Shown piece after piece: positions 56,594-64,000 of a stretch of 64,000 nt of DNA. The translations under genes were made by a program, and so were the position numbers. A model generated the notes under the pieces. It was given only the letters and a program-made list of their open reading frames with translations. It was not told where the DNA came from and ran no database searches. Origin of the DNA: Cydia pomonella (Eukaryota; Arthropoda; Insecta; Lepidoptera; Tortricidae); assembly GCF_033807575.1 (NCBI RefSeq), contig NC_084704.1:8021056-8085055 (forward strand), written 5' to 3'. How positions within the stretch are numbered: the stretch's first letter is position 1; every line of letters begins with the position of its first letter.

Positions 56594-56654
56594 CTGCATA
56601 TCCCGACAAAATCACTGCACACAGCAGAAACAAAATGCTAAACTTTAAGCACAT
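56594..56654 (-). CDS. Signal-peptide first exon, gene unassigned
   Basis: ATG at 56,654 gives MCLKFSILFLLCAVILSGYA and one base, then a consensus donor GCAG|GTGAGT (exon end 56,594, phase 1). The 20 residues are a classic signal peptide. The continuing frame past the donor (78 codons) is intronic read-through. No following exon was recognised between 56.6 and 47.4 kb on the minus strand. Its phase would also fit exon 2 of the DM4/12-like gene at 39,814, which would give a protein without the FELPVQLV segment, but this is only a possibility. A separate small secreted protein gene is equally likely. Confidence 0.5.
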
Positions 56655-56991
56655 CTTACTAAGCTCAATCCAACAAAAATTGTAAGTGTTTAATAATTTT
56701 AGTCCGAAGAATATTTTCTTTTTTTAGTGACCAGTAAGCACGATGGCCGCCTGTCCGTGAATGCCAAACCGCGGTGAAACGAGTTGAACTGCCAAATATC
56801 GTCAACGTGAAACTAAGTAATTGAATGTTATGGTTGTGCAGCTTTCTGAAGATAATGGGTAGATTATGCTCGTGGTCACTATTATGTATGTTTACTAAAT
56901 ACTAATTTTAATTAGGATTCTGAATTCCTAAAACGTTGTGTTTTTTTTTCATACACATTAGGTCACAATGATGATTTATGATAAAATTACC

Positions 56992-57189
56992 TACATGTAG
57001 TTCATGAAACAACGCGCCAAAGGTATATAATATTCCGGATAACTTTTCCAAACCTGAATCTCTAAAATTCACATTCAAAAGTATATATTTTACAATCTTA
57101 ATTGTTCTACTTCACTTTTTTAAGCCGTTTAGAATGGTACATACTTTTGACGCGTTGTTTGATGCGTTACTTTTGATGTTGTACATGTA
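56992..57189. repeat. MITE, family C copy 3 (diverged ends)
   Basis: TTCATGAAACAACGCGCCAA, ATTCCGGATAACTTTTCCAA and TTCACATTCAAAAGTATA at left match copy 2; GTTACTTTTGATGTTGTACA at right matches the family end. Confidence 0.85.
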
Positions 57190-57680
57190 AACAAAGGTTT
57201 ACCACAAATACATAATATAACTCATGATTGCTATCCAGATCATTTGGAGACATAAAAACGAATCAGTTTGGTATCCTTGAAAAAAAGGTCACAATTTTTT
57301 ATAAATATTAATTTCTTAAATGAATTAAATTTGTAAAAGACTGTTGTTTACGGTTAATAATAACACACTATTTATTAGAATTTTAAATATACCAAGGTTC
57401 TACGGCACCCAACTTAATTATATCGATGTAAACTGTTGTTGCGTCATAATTTTTATATCTACTTTCTCAGTCGCGTTGTGCCCGACTTTCTTACTTGTCA
57501 CTAAAATTTCACTCTTGCATAAGATACAAGCGAGTTACAGATACAGGAGCAAACCAATATTATTGAAAATAGGAATATGCACGAATAAACCTACGTTTTT
57601 ATTGTTCTTGTTGATTAGCCACGGAACGAAAGAAAGGTTTTTACAACGAGACCAGTTAATTAGTTTTTTTTTGTGTTATA

Positions 57681-57830
57681 GGAGGCAAACGAGCAGACGG
57701 ATCGCCTGATGGTAAGCGACTACCGCCGCCCATGGACACCCGCAACATCAGAGGGGGTTGTAAGAGCATTGCCGGCATTTAAGATTTATGCAGCAGCAGC
57801 ATTTACGCTCTTTTCTTGAAGGTCGTTAAC
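57681..57830 (+). repeat. Dispersed lepidopteran repeat (GAGCAGACGGATCGCCTGAT family)
   Basis: GAGCAGACGGATCGCCTGAT, GGTAAGCGACTACCGCCGCC, CATGGACACCCGCAAC and AGAGGGGGTTGTAAGAGCAT form a block widespread in moth genomes. It is distinct from family A, although both contain TGATGGTAAGC / CCATCAGG-like sequence. The 121-codon ORF ending here starts at TTG and is rejected. Confidence 0.7.
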
Positions 57831-57862
57831 AATTCGCTCATATTTAGCATACTTAAGGCAGC

Positions 57863-58109
57863 GTTTCCACCAGAGATGTGCGAGGATGCGCAGCGAGGAA
57901 TATATTTTTTTATGAATGAATGAATGAAATGCGTTTATTTGATTAACATTATGCACAGGTAAGATAGTAGAGTCAATAGTATTATGTTTAGAATCAATTG
58001 AATCACTTCATCTATCTGTCCTCGCTCAACCTTTTGTGATTCTAAGAGTTCTTAACAAACACATTCCTCGATACGGGTCCTCGGCTCCTCGCATATCTCT
58101 GGTGGAAAC
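57863..58109. repeat. MITE (GTTTCCACCAGAGAT ends) with a nested insertion
   Basis: GTTTCCACCAGAGATGTGCG and AGGATGCGCAGCGAGGAAT pair with ATTCCTCGATACGGGTCCTC, GGCTCCTCGCATATCTCT and GGTGGAAAC. The centre (about 57,905-58,040) is asymmetric and, on the minus strand, has a LINE/SINE-tail-like AAATAAACGCATTTC(ATTC)n. A later insertion is therefore likely. Confidence 0.8.
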
Positions 58110-58184
58110 TCAGACAAATACTTTTTGCATTTAGAAACAATTTAAACCTGTAATGACGTGAAATACATAATTTCTTTTACATCA

Positions 58185-58307
58185 CACGTGTATACCTGTC
58201 AATAAAAAATGTAATAAATTACTTATTATCAAAAACAAAAGCGTATGCGCATATATGCACTATGACGTAACTTAAATAGGTACTCACAATTTTATACATC
58301 GCACGTG
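58185..58307 (+). promoter_or_regulatory. Two CACGTGTATA boxes upstream of the first protease
   Basis: ACATCACACGTGTATACC (CACGTG at 58,185) and ACATCGCACGTGTATAGG (CACGTG at 58,302) are a ~20-bp direct repeat 117 bp apart, within 250 bp of the TATA box. CACGTG is an E-box (bHLH site). A regulatory role is inferred from position only. Confidence 0.35.
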
Positions 58308-58408
58308 TATAGGTACCGTTATATAAATTTAAACAATGTTATAAAATAAGATATGTTTCTAATTTTTATTGCATCATTGATTACTAAAATGATACCTAAA
58401 GAATTGCC

Positions 58409-58416
58409 TATATAAA
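58409..58416 (+). promoter_or_regulatory. TATA box of the first protease gene
   Basis: TATATAAA at 58,409. Transcription would start about 58,437-58,442 (near TTCATATCATT). That is downstream of the ATG at 58,430, which therefore cannot be the start codon and supports ATG 58,484. Confidence 0.65.
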
Positions 58417-58483
58417 GCTCCTTGCACTAATGAATTATTCATATCATTATATACTCACTAATTGTGTAGAAAATAAACCTGCA

Positions 58484-59227
58484 ATGTATTTTTTAATACT
58501 TTTCAATAGCTTTATAGCAATTAGTGCATTAGAGTTACGGGTATTTCACGGCGTTGATTTAGATCCAAAGCAACACCGGCATTTGGTACTTCTCGAAATA
58601 AATGGTTGGTACCCAAAAGACGATGCAATTTGCACGGGCTCCATAATTAGTGAAGAATGGATAATCACAGCCGCACACTGCGTCGCCAACGAGGGTGAGA
58701 TTGAGTCGATTACCGTGCGACAATTTAACAAAAAGATCAACAGGATTCTAACGCATGTGATGCCATACGATATTTTTACACATTCATTATTTATCAACGA
58801 TATTAATGCGGTGTCCAATTTAAAAAATGATATTGCTTTATTAAAAGCTTCAAATAGAATCATCTTTGATAATTATGTTTCGCCGATTGAACTAGCACAA
58901 GTTCCACCTCATATTGGCGATTCCGTAATAATGGCTGGATATGGAGTTAACGAGATCACAAAGATGATGCCGCGACAAGGAGTAGCAAAACTTACTAAAT
59001 GCCCTAGCGATGATTATGAAGATCAGTGGTGTATATATGACCATGTAAAAACTTCACCTGGAGACTCCGGCGGGCCACTGACCCATAACGGCAAATTGGT
59101 GGGCATTATATCTGGAGGATATAAATGCCTGGGGAAATTTCAACTACTGCCATGCTTAACAAATTATCCAAAAGTAACATATCACTATGATTGGATATTG
59201 AATGTAATGATTTACAACGGAATGTAA
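58484..59227 (+). CDS. Secreted S1-family serine protease, intronless
   Basis: A 247-aa trypsin/chymotrypsin-fold protease. The start at 58,484 is chosen because the upstream in-frame ATG (58,430) lies before the predicted transcription start and the paralogue begins with the same MYFL leader. Residues 1-15 are a signal peptide. A short propeptide (LELR) would be cut before VFHG, the new N-terminus. Catalytic residues: His65 (TAAHC), Asp116 (NDIALL), Ser195 (PGDSGGPL). Disulfides expected: C50-C66 and C173-C183. The usual Cys191 is Ser191, and two late cysteines (215, 224; C-x8-C) may pair instead. The residue six before the catalytic Ser is Lys189, not Asp (trypsin) or Ser/Gly, so substrate preference is unclear. 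The whole CDS is one exon, with AATAAA 34 nt past the stop. It likely acts outside the cell; a digestive or immune role cannot be told apart. Confidence 0.88.
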   Translation: MYFLILFNSFIAISALELRVFHGVDLDPKQHRHLVLLEINGWYPKDDAICTGSIISEEWIITAAHCVANEGEIESITVRQFNKKINRILTHVMPYDIFTHSLFINDINAVSNLKNDIALLKASNRIIFDNYVSPIELAQVPPHIGDSVIMAGYGVNEITKMMPRQGVAKLTKCPSDDYEDQWCIYDHVKTSPGDSGGPLTHNGKLVGIISGGYKCLGKFQLLPCLTNYPKVTYHYDWILNVMIYNGM

Positions 59228-59260
59228 AATCCACATATTTAGCTCTTAAATTATTAAATA

Positions 59261-59266
59261 AATAAA
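59261..59266 (+). terminator. Polyadenylation signal of the first protease
   Basis: AATAAA in TTATTAAATAAATAAAGAG, 34 nt after the TAA stop at 59,227. The spacing gives a very short 3'UTR. Confidence 0.7.
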
Positions 59267-59580
59267 GAGTATTGAGGATTTGTATAATTTTAATCTGCGT
59301 CTTTATTTCTTATTTATTATGACATTCACCATAGGGGTACATATCGTCACACATAGGTGTGAAATATCCAAAGAAAATGCTAACTAACCATTTATTACAT
59401 TTTCATTCTCACTTCGTTTGTAACACAATCTAAATACAAACCTTTACCCACGTATTCCAGAATTTGAACGTGTGGTTCTGTAACCTTCTTCCACGTTGCC
59501 TATCGTGCCAACCATTGTCTGGCTAAAAAAAATTGAGCCCCAAACTAAGCAAAGCTTGTACTATGGGTACTAGGCATATA

Positions 59581-59702
59581 GATAAATACATCCGATACAT
59601 TGAAAACACCCATTACCCTGAAATAAATATCTGTGTTCATCACACAAATAAATGCCCTTCGAACCCGAGACCATCGGCTTCATGACCTGACCGGTCTTAG
59701 GT
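59581..59702 (-). repeat. tRNA-headed SINE (family S1), decayed reverse copy
   Basis: AAAACACCCATTACCCTGAA, ATATCTGTGTTCATCACACA, AATAAATGCCCTTCG and AACCCGAGACCATCGGCTTC correspond in reverse to the S1 body and head. The B box is damaged. Confidence 0.7.
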
Positions 59703-60726
59703 GTATGATTGAACTGTTCGGTAGCGCTCCGCTCGTGGACTGCTCGGAGCGTTAACCACGGAATACTATATGTTCTGTGCAGTTAACCATAAGAAGGCCC
59801 TAGCAGAAATCCAATGCCTTTAGGTACTTGCGTATTCTCCGTATCTAATGAGGCAGTGAAAATGACGTCTACCGTCAAGTATTTAATTTGTAGAAACCAT
59901 GAGGTGGTTGTAATAATAGGTACATGTTTCATACAATATCTTTACGAAAATAGGAAATAAAATACAAAATAATTATATTATGTTACGATATTTTCTTCGT
60001 CACTCATTACAGTACATGACTTAGTAGAGTTTGAAGGTCATAAGTTATCCAAATATCGTAAATTAGATAAATATTATTATCAATAATACTCGTAATTGGC
60101 ATATAAATATATCACATACAATCTATTTTAGTAAGCCTTAATTGCTGCAAATTTCTTATAAATAAATGTAAGTAACTAAGAAATTTGCATATTACCTACA
60201 CTGATAACAATGTACAGGCACCGTTTACTTCCATTAATTAAAAATGTAGATAATAATAAGTAATTATTACTGAAAAATGATAACATACGACTGACTTCCA
60301 CATACAGGGGAGCTTATAAAATTGAATTTATATAGTCAATTACCCACTACGTAAACGTGTTAAATAGTCAATAACTCTATGTTTACATGCTTTGTACCGA
60401 ATGTTTCCACACATATGTTCATTTCCTTGATGTGAATCGAGATTTTAACCTTTTGAACGCCACGCCTATCGCACTCGGCGCGTAATCGTGAACCTTGTCG
60501 GTACGCATGAAGGTTGATATTGGGCTGTAGCCGCGCGCGTCATATGACGTCTTTGGCGGTCAAAACGTTAAACATCAATTACAGTAGAGCGGGGCATGTT
60601 GAGTAGTCGGGTAAGTTGAGCAATTGAAAAAATCTTAGATTACCAGTAGATTACACGCCAGGCTGGAACATTAAATAACAAAAATATAGCTGTGGTGAGA
60701 TTAACATATTTATGTTTATATATTTA
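59703..60726. other. Interval without recognised gene
   Basis: AT-rich. A block at about 60,585-60,640 (GCGGGGCATGTTGAGTAGTC, GGGTAAGTTGAGCAATTG) looks like a dispersed repeat fragment. No exon is supported. Confidence 0.45.
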
Positions 60727-60975
60727 TATTTATTTATTTATTTATTTAACACCGTGCAAGCTTACAGTACTGCACCAATGGGAAAGGCGGCTGCCAAACT
60801 TTGCTACTAGGTGGCGCCACTAGAGTTTGTGACATGACAGTAGTTTGGCCCCACCTTTTTTCTTTGAATAAATAAATTATCATAATACTTAATGGATATG
60901 TGAGTTACCACAATCAAATAAGTTTTGTATGAATATAATGAGATATTTATGTACCGGTCTAAATAGTTTTTAATA

Positions 60976-61076
60976 TTAGACATGATCAGGTGGGAGCTTT
61001 GTATCTGCATTGATATCTCTGTATGAATTTACATCACAGGTGAATTCTGTTGGTGCCTCATAATCGACATTTAATG
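60976..61076 (-). pseudogene. Coding-like piece downstream of the SAP exon
   Basis: After an acceptor-like CAATTGAATCCAG the minus strand reads, in one frame, ALNVDYEAPTEFTCDVNSYR and DINADTKLPPDHV then TAA. The balanced composition and the DINADTKLPP string resemble uncharacterised SAP-containing proteins of insect mobile elements (from memory, not checked). If spliced from the donor at 61,203 the frame is off by one. Either an exon is missing, or the fragment is frameshifted and dead. Confidence 0.4.
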
Positions 61077-61202
61077 CTGGATTCAATTGAATATTATTAT
61101 TTTAGTCGTAAAATATCAACTTATATGATATTGTACTTTTTCCTTGACATTTTAAGCATAATATTTTCGAGTGAAAACAGTACATAGCCAAATATACTTA
61201 AC

Positions 61203-61306
61203 CTTTCTATGAGGTCTTTTTCCCCTTTTGCGGATGCCTTGCGTTCCCGTAAAAGTTCTTTTAACTGTGTTACAGTCAGACGTCCATATTTTTCATGAGG
61301 ATCCAT
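61203..61306 (-). CDS. SAP-domain first exon (partial)
   Basis: ATG at 61,306 encodes MDPHEKYGRLTVTQLKELLR and ERKASAKGEKDLIE plus two bases, then AAAG|GTTAAGTA, a plausible donor. Residues 9-35 fit a SAP motif, a helix-extension-helix DNA-binding module: LTVxxLKxLLRxRxxxxxGxKxxLIxRL. SAP proteins bind AT-rich/scaffold DNA, and SAP motifs also head many transposon-encoded proteins in insects. The reading past the donor (LSIFGYV...) is intronic. Context (inverted GGCGCC repeats, AT-rich tail, frame mismatch with the next piece) favours a mobile-element gene over a host gene. Confidence 0.55.
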
Positions 61307-62037
61307 TTTATTGCGTTAAACACGATTATTAGTATTATTACGTACATGAAAATATCCTACATGTTCCTGTCAAAACAAAACTTTTTATTTTAATGATACA
61401 AAATTTAATTCTTATACAGAGAGTTTAATTATGAAGTTCTATTAAACATTGGTTTATTAAATACAAATATTTTTTTAACTTATAAATTTCAAACAACGAG
61501 TTGGTCGAGTGAATTATATAAAACTCAAACTCTAGTGGCGCCATCAACAATTAGATTTCAGCCAATGGGGAAGGCCCATTCGCTTACACGCTAGAAACAT
61601 ATATGTCAGGAAAATAAAAAATAAAAACATGCAAACGGATAAAATGACAGGAAAGATAAAATTTACAAATTCAGCCAATTAATTACAATAATTCAAATTT
61701 AGAAAGTGTCTAGAGCAGTATTGCATAGGTAAGCTAAACTATTTGCAAACATCCCATCCATATTGACCCTTCGCAAGTTTCTTTGTGGCGCACGGGATGG
61801 AGAGAAAAAATATTTATATTTTTTGCATTTATCTGTAAATCTACTAGTCTGTAGATCTGCGAGAACAAATCCTACAGGCATCTGTAATAGGTAAATTTAG
61901 TCTTTAGTTAATTTATGTGGTTATTGATTTAAATACCCACAACTCTTATTTATTCTGGTAGAATTTATTTTCGTAAGGAAACAGGGGGCCTGATGTTGTG
62001 CAATTCGTATGGGGCTAGGTGATCAATGGAAATTATA

Positions 62038-62160
62038 GTAGTAGTAGTAAACTCTTTATTATTGTACAAAAATACATATTAAAAGTAACATACAATTAAT
62101 AAGAAGTACTAAGGCGAAGTTATCCCGTCGAATTTATTATGCTTATTGATATTTAAGGAA
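62038..62160 (-). repeat. Probable LINE 3' tail, reverse orientation
   Basis: On the minus strand TTGTACAATAATAAAGAGTT is followed by (TAC)n ACTACTACTA, an arrangement of AATAAA plus a simple-repeat tail like that of other LINE ends here. No coding sequence is recognisable. Confidence 0.4.
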
Positions 62161-62466
62161 AATAAAACGCCGTTTTTTAGTAGTCGCTTTGTAGAGAACG
62201 TTTTTTAGTTGTCGCTTATTCATGAATGTGCAGAAATTCGTTCGTTCGTCAAACAACTTTCCAACATTATATTATAAAATCACATTTTCTATACATTTTT
62301 TCTATATAATTCACTATCGAGGCAAGGCTTTAATAAGTTTTTTTTTATCTGTTGACGTTAATGTATGCTCCATTGACTTGATTTCGAAGACCCACTGTTT
62401 AGTCTTTACAAAGCGGTGAACTCAGATATGCTCAAAGTGTCTAGTTCTACCCTACATAATAAATAG

Positions 62467-62559
62467 AGTCAGGCCAAGCTAACTGTGCAGTGATTTTGAA
62501 ACTTCTATGAAACTATGACGTATAAAATAATACTTGTACAGTCTGTGCTTCGTCTAACT
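62467..62559. repeat. MITE, family B, decayed copy 3
   Basis: AGAGTCAGGCCAAGCTAA and GCAGTGATTTTGA at left, ATAATACTTGTACAGTCTGT and TCTAACTCT at right correspond to the ends and inner block of the family. Much of the middle is deleted. Confidence 0.5.
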
Positions 62560-62992
62560 CTATGACGATATAGCTTTATTGCAGGTTTCCTGACGAATAT
62601 ATTTCAATGTACTTGGTTTATTGATTTAACACGATCATTTATGATGACAAAGAGAGAATTGAATAGATTTATGGATATCGCGCTAAAGGTTAAAATTATC
62701 CTAGCGAAAATGATGATAATCTGTTGTGCACTACAACAAAGTCTGAACGTGATCTCTGGGGGGTGTACTCGTACGAAAAAAAACTAGTACTTACAATATT
62801 ATAAATTATAAACCGTCATTTTTAAGAAGTGTATTGTCCTGAATTATATTGCACAATGTAGTAAACTTTCTAATTAATAGTAGTTACAAGTTGTTCGAAA
62901 GTCACAAGAAAAATAAAAATATAACTGAACTTTGTGTGATACTCATAGCTGAAAAAATATTTACAAACACTCTATACCCGGTATCATCAAAA

Positions 62993-63030
62993 GTATATAC
63001 CATTACAAAAACTTCTTCAAATGCACATCA
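62993..63030 (+). promoter_or_regulatory. Candidate core promoter of the second protease
   Basis: A TATATA-like stretch (AGTATATACC, about 62,991-63,000) is followed about 30 nt later by ACATCACTAA (about 63,026), close to the arthropod initiator TCAGT. The ATG is at 63,058. It is weaker than the TATA box of the first gene. Confidence 0.4.
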
Positions 63031-63057
63031 CTAAAACCTCTAAGCAAGTGAGGAACA

Positions 63058-63807
63058 ATGTATTTATTTTTATTTTTAAACACCTTGATAGCGATTAGTG
63101 CATTAGATGAATCGCGAGTTTACAGCGGCAACGATATAAGTCCAACTGACCAGGGGTATCTAGTGGTTTTGTTTATAGCGACCGGAAAAGATGACCCTGT
63201 AAGGAAATGCAGCGGCTCTATGATAAGTTCAAATTGGATAATTACCGCCGCACATTGCTTGCCAGCTGAAAAACCGATAAAACTGATCTTAGTACGACAA
63301 CAGAATAAAAAAGTTCAAAGAACACTAGGGAGAGTGAAGCCAATCAATGATCATAAACATCCAACATATATTCAAGGTAATAATTCAATAGCAAATAGTG
63401 GATATGACATTGCTTTATTGAAGACTTCAAAACCACTAGTATTTGATGACTACGCTAAGGCGATTGACCCAGCAAGAGTTTCGCCAAGGAACAATCAATG
63501 GGCAATAATTGCTGGATACGGACAGAACGAGCTCGGAAAGTCCTTCCCGCGACAAAGTGCAGTTAAAGTTTCGAAATGTTTTTTCGACAATTCTGGACGT
63601 TTGCTGTGCTCAAACAGTAAGGTAAAGAGTGGACACGGTGACTCCGGAAGAGCACTTACGTTAAATGGCAAGCTTATAGGCGTTGTATCTGGAGTGGCAA
63701 AATATAACTGCGAAGAAACAAACCCAAATTTATCATGTATAACAATTTATGCAAATGTAGCTGCTCATTATATGTGGATAAAGAACGTCACGGGATTTAA
63801 AAAATAA
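63058..63807 (+). CDS. Secreted S1-family serine protease paralogue with altered GDSGGP
   Basis: A 249-aa, single-exon paralogue of the 58.5-kb gene, 3.8 kb downstream in the same direction. It shares the leader (MYxxLFN..IAISAL), the R|V(F/Y)xG activation site (here DESR then VYSG) and the cysteine pattern C51-C67, C174-C184, C218-C227. Triad: His66 (TAAHC), Asp117 (YDIALLK), Ser196 in GHGDSGRAL. The normally invariant GGP after the catalytic Ser is GRA. A bulky Arg there could disturb the active site, so activity is uncertain although the triad and Asp195 are intact. As in its paralogue, Cys191 is missing (Gly) and the position six before Ser is Lys190. The start ATG has a good insect context (AACAATG). 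It is probably a secreted zymogen or a non-catalytic homologue. Confidence 0.85.
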   Translation: MYLFLFLNTLIAISALDESRVYSGNDISPTDQGYLVVLFIATGKDDPVRKCSGSMISSNWIITAAHCLPAEKPIKLILVRQQNKKVQRTLGRVKPINDHKHPTYIQGNNSIANSGYDIALLKTSKPLVFDDYAKAIDPARVSPRNNQWAIIAGYGQNELGKSFPRQSAVKVSKCFFDNSGRLLCSNSKVKSGHGDSGRALTLNGKLIGVVSGVAKYNCEETNPNLSCITIYANVAAHYMWIKNVTGFKK

Positions 63808-64000
63808 GTTTTCATATCACCTATTCGGAAAAGGGCTTTTCCTTCCCTGCTAGGGGGGACCAAAGTAGCACCTTTCTTCTCTGCTATCGGCACTGTCTGT
63901 TCTGGTATAAGATATTAACTCAATTACAAATTTTTTATAATCGACTACGTGAATACAATTTTTTAGCTTATACAATATTTAGACACATAATAATTTCCTC
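63808..64000. other. 3' flank of the second protease; repeat-like block
   Basis: TCGGAAAAGGGCTTTTCCTT, CCCTGCTAGGGGGGACCAAA and GTAGCACCTTTCTTCTCTGC form a GC-richer block that looks like a dispersed repeat fragment. No clear AATAAA follows the stop within the window. Confidence 0.4.

Larger units (their letters stand above)
60727..61575 (-). mobile_element. Putative mobile/retroposed unit around the SAP-domain fragment
   Basis: On the minus strand the unit runs from CCTTCCCCATTGGC (about 61,575) through GGCGCCACTAGAGTTTG (61,543-61,526), the SAP exon, the second coding piece, then CAAACTCTAGTGGCGCCA (60,829-60,812), a second CCCATTGG, and an (AAATA)n tail at about 60,745-60,727. The 18-bp match at the two ends is a perfect inverted repeat whose core GGCGCC is itself palindromic. 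The tail suggests retroposition; the inverted ends suggest a DNA element. The limits are tentative. Confidence 0.45.

Noticed and set aside
57344..57709. 121-codon plus ORF
   Set aside because: It begins with TTG rather than ATG, is AT-driven, and ends inside a dispersed repeat.
58546..58863. 105-codon minus ORF
   Set aside because: Antisense shadow of the first protease.
1..64000. CRISPR array, phage or bacterial operon
   Set aside because: No regularly spaced repeats, no ribosome-binding sites before clustered ORFs, and clear eukaryotic exon and repeat structure.

Overview
This window looks like nuclear DNA of a moth or butterfly (Lepidoptera). It is AT-rich and gene-poor, with intron-split coding exons, TATA/AATAAA signals, and many families of short dispersed repeats that are familiar from lepidopteran genomes. 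These include a tRNA-headed SINE, the repeat containing a 5S-rRNA-like block, many inverted-repeat MITEs, and decayed LINE fragments. No bacterial, plasmid or phage features and no CRISPR array are visible. Family names rest on motif reading only; no database search was run.

Left part (1-34 kb). One probable minus-strand first exon (9,410-9,437, behind a CpG-rich leader) starts a gene whose remaining exons I could not find. The rest is intergenic or intronic sequence filled with transposon debris: RT fragments at 6.7, 10.4 and 25.8 kb, a 570-bp fold-back element at 19.4 kb, and others. Between 27.8 and 31.7 kb is a GC-richer, exon-like area. It holds a recent ~0.5-kb tandem duplication carrying a terminal-exon-like ORF, intact in one copy and stopped in the other, and a diverged pair of repeats around 31.4-31.65 kb. 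I could not assign this area.

Middle part (34.5-56.7 kb). A minus-strand gene can be assembled from three exons (47,342-47,156; 39,814-39,625; 34,724-34,583). Reading frame and splice phases agree at both junctions. It gives a ~172-aa secreted cysteine-containing protein resembling the insect DM4/12 family. A second first exon (46,592-46,409) encodes a different signal peptide but a nearly identical mature N-terminus and the same splice phase, which suggests alternative first exons. A further signal-peptide exon of the same phase lies at 56,654-56,594. The introns carry many MITEs and two LINE 3' ends.

Right part (57-64 kb). Two intronless, plus-strand, tandem paralogous S1-family (chymotrypsin/trypsin-fold) serine proteases lie at 58,484-59,227 and 63,058-63,807. 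Both are secreted zymogens with the catalytic triad. Both lack the usual Cys191 and carry Lys at the aligned 189 position, and the second also alters the GDSGGP motif. Between them is a minus-strand SAP-domain exon with a possible downstream piece (60,976-61,306), flanked by an 18-bp inverted repeat and an (AAATA)n tail. This suggests a mobile or retroposed gene fragment.
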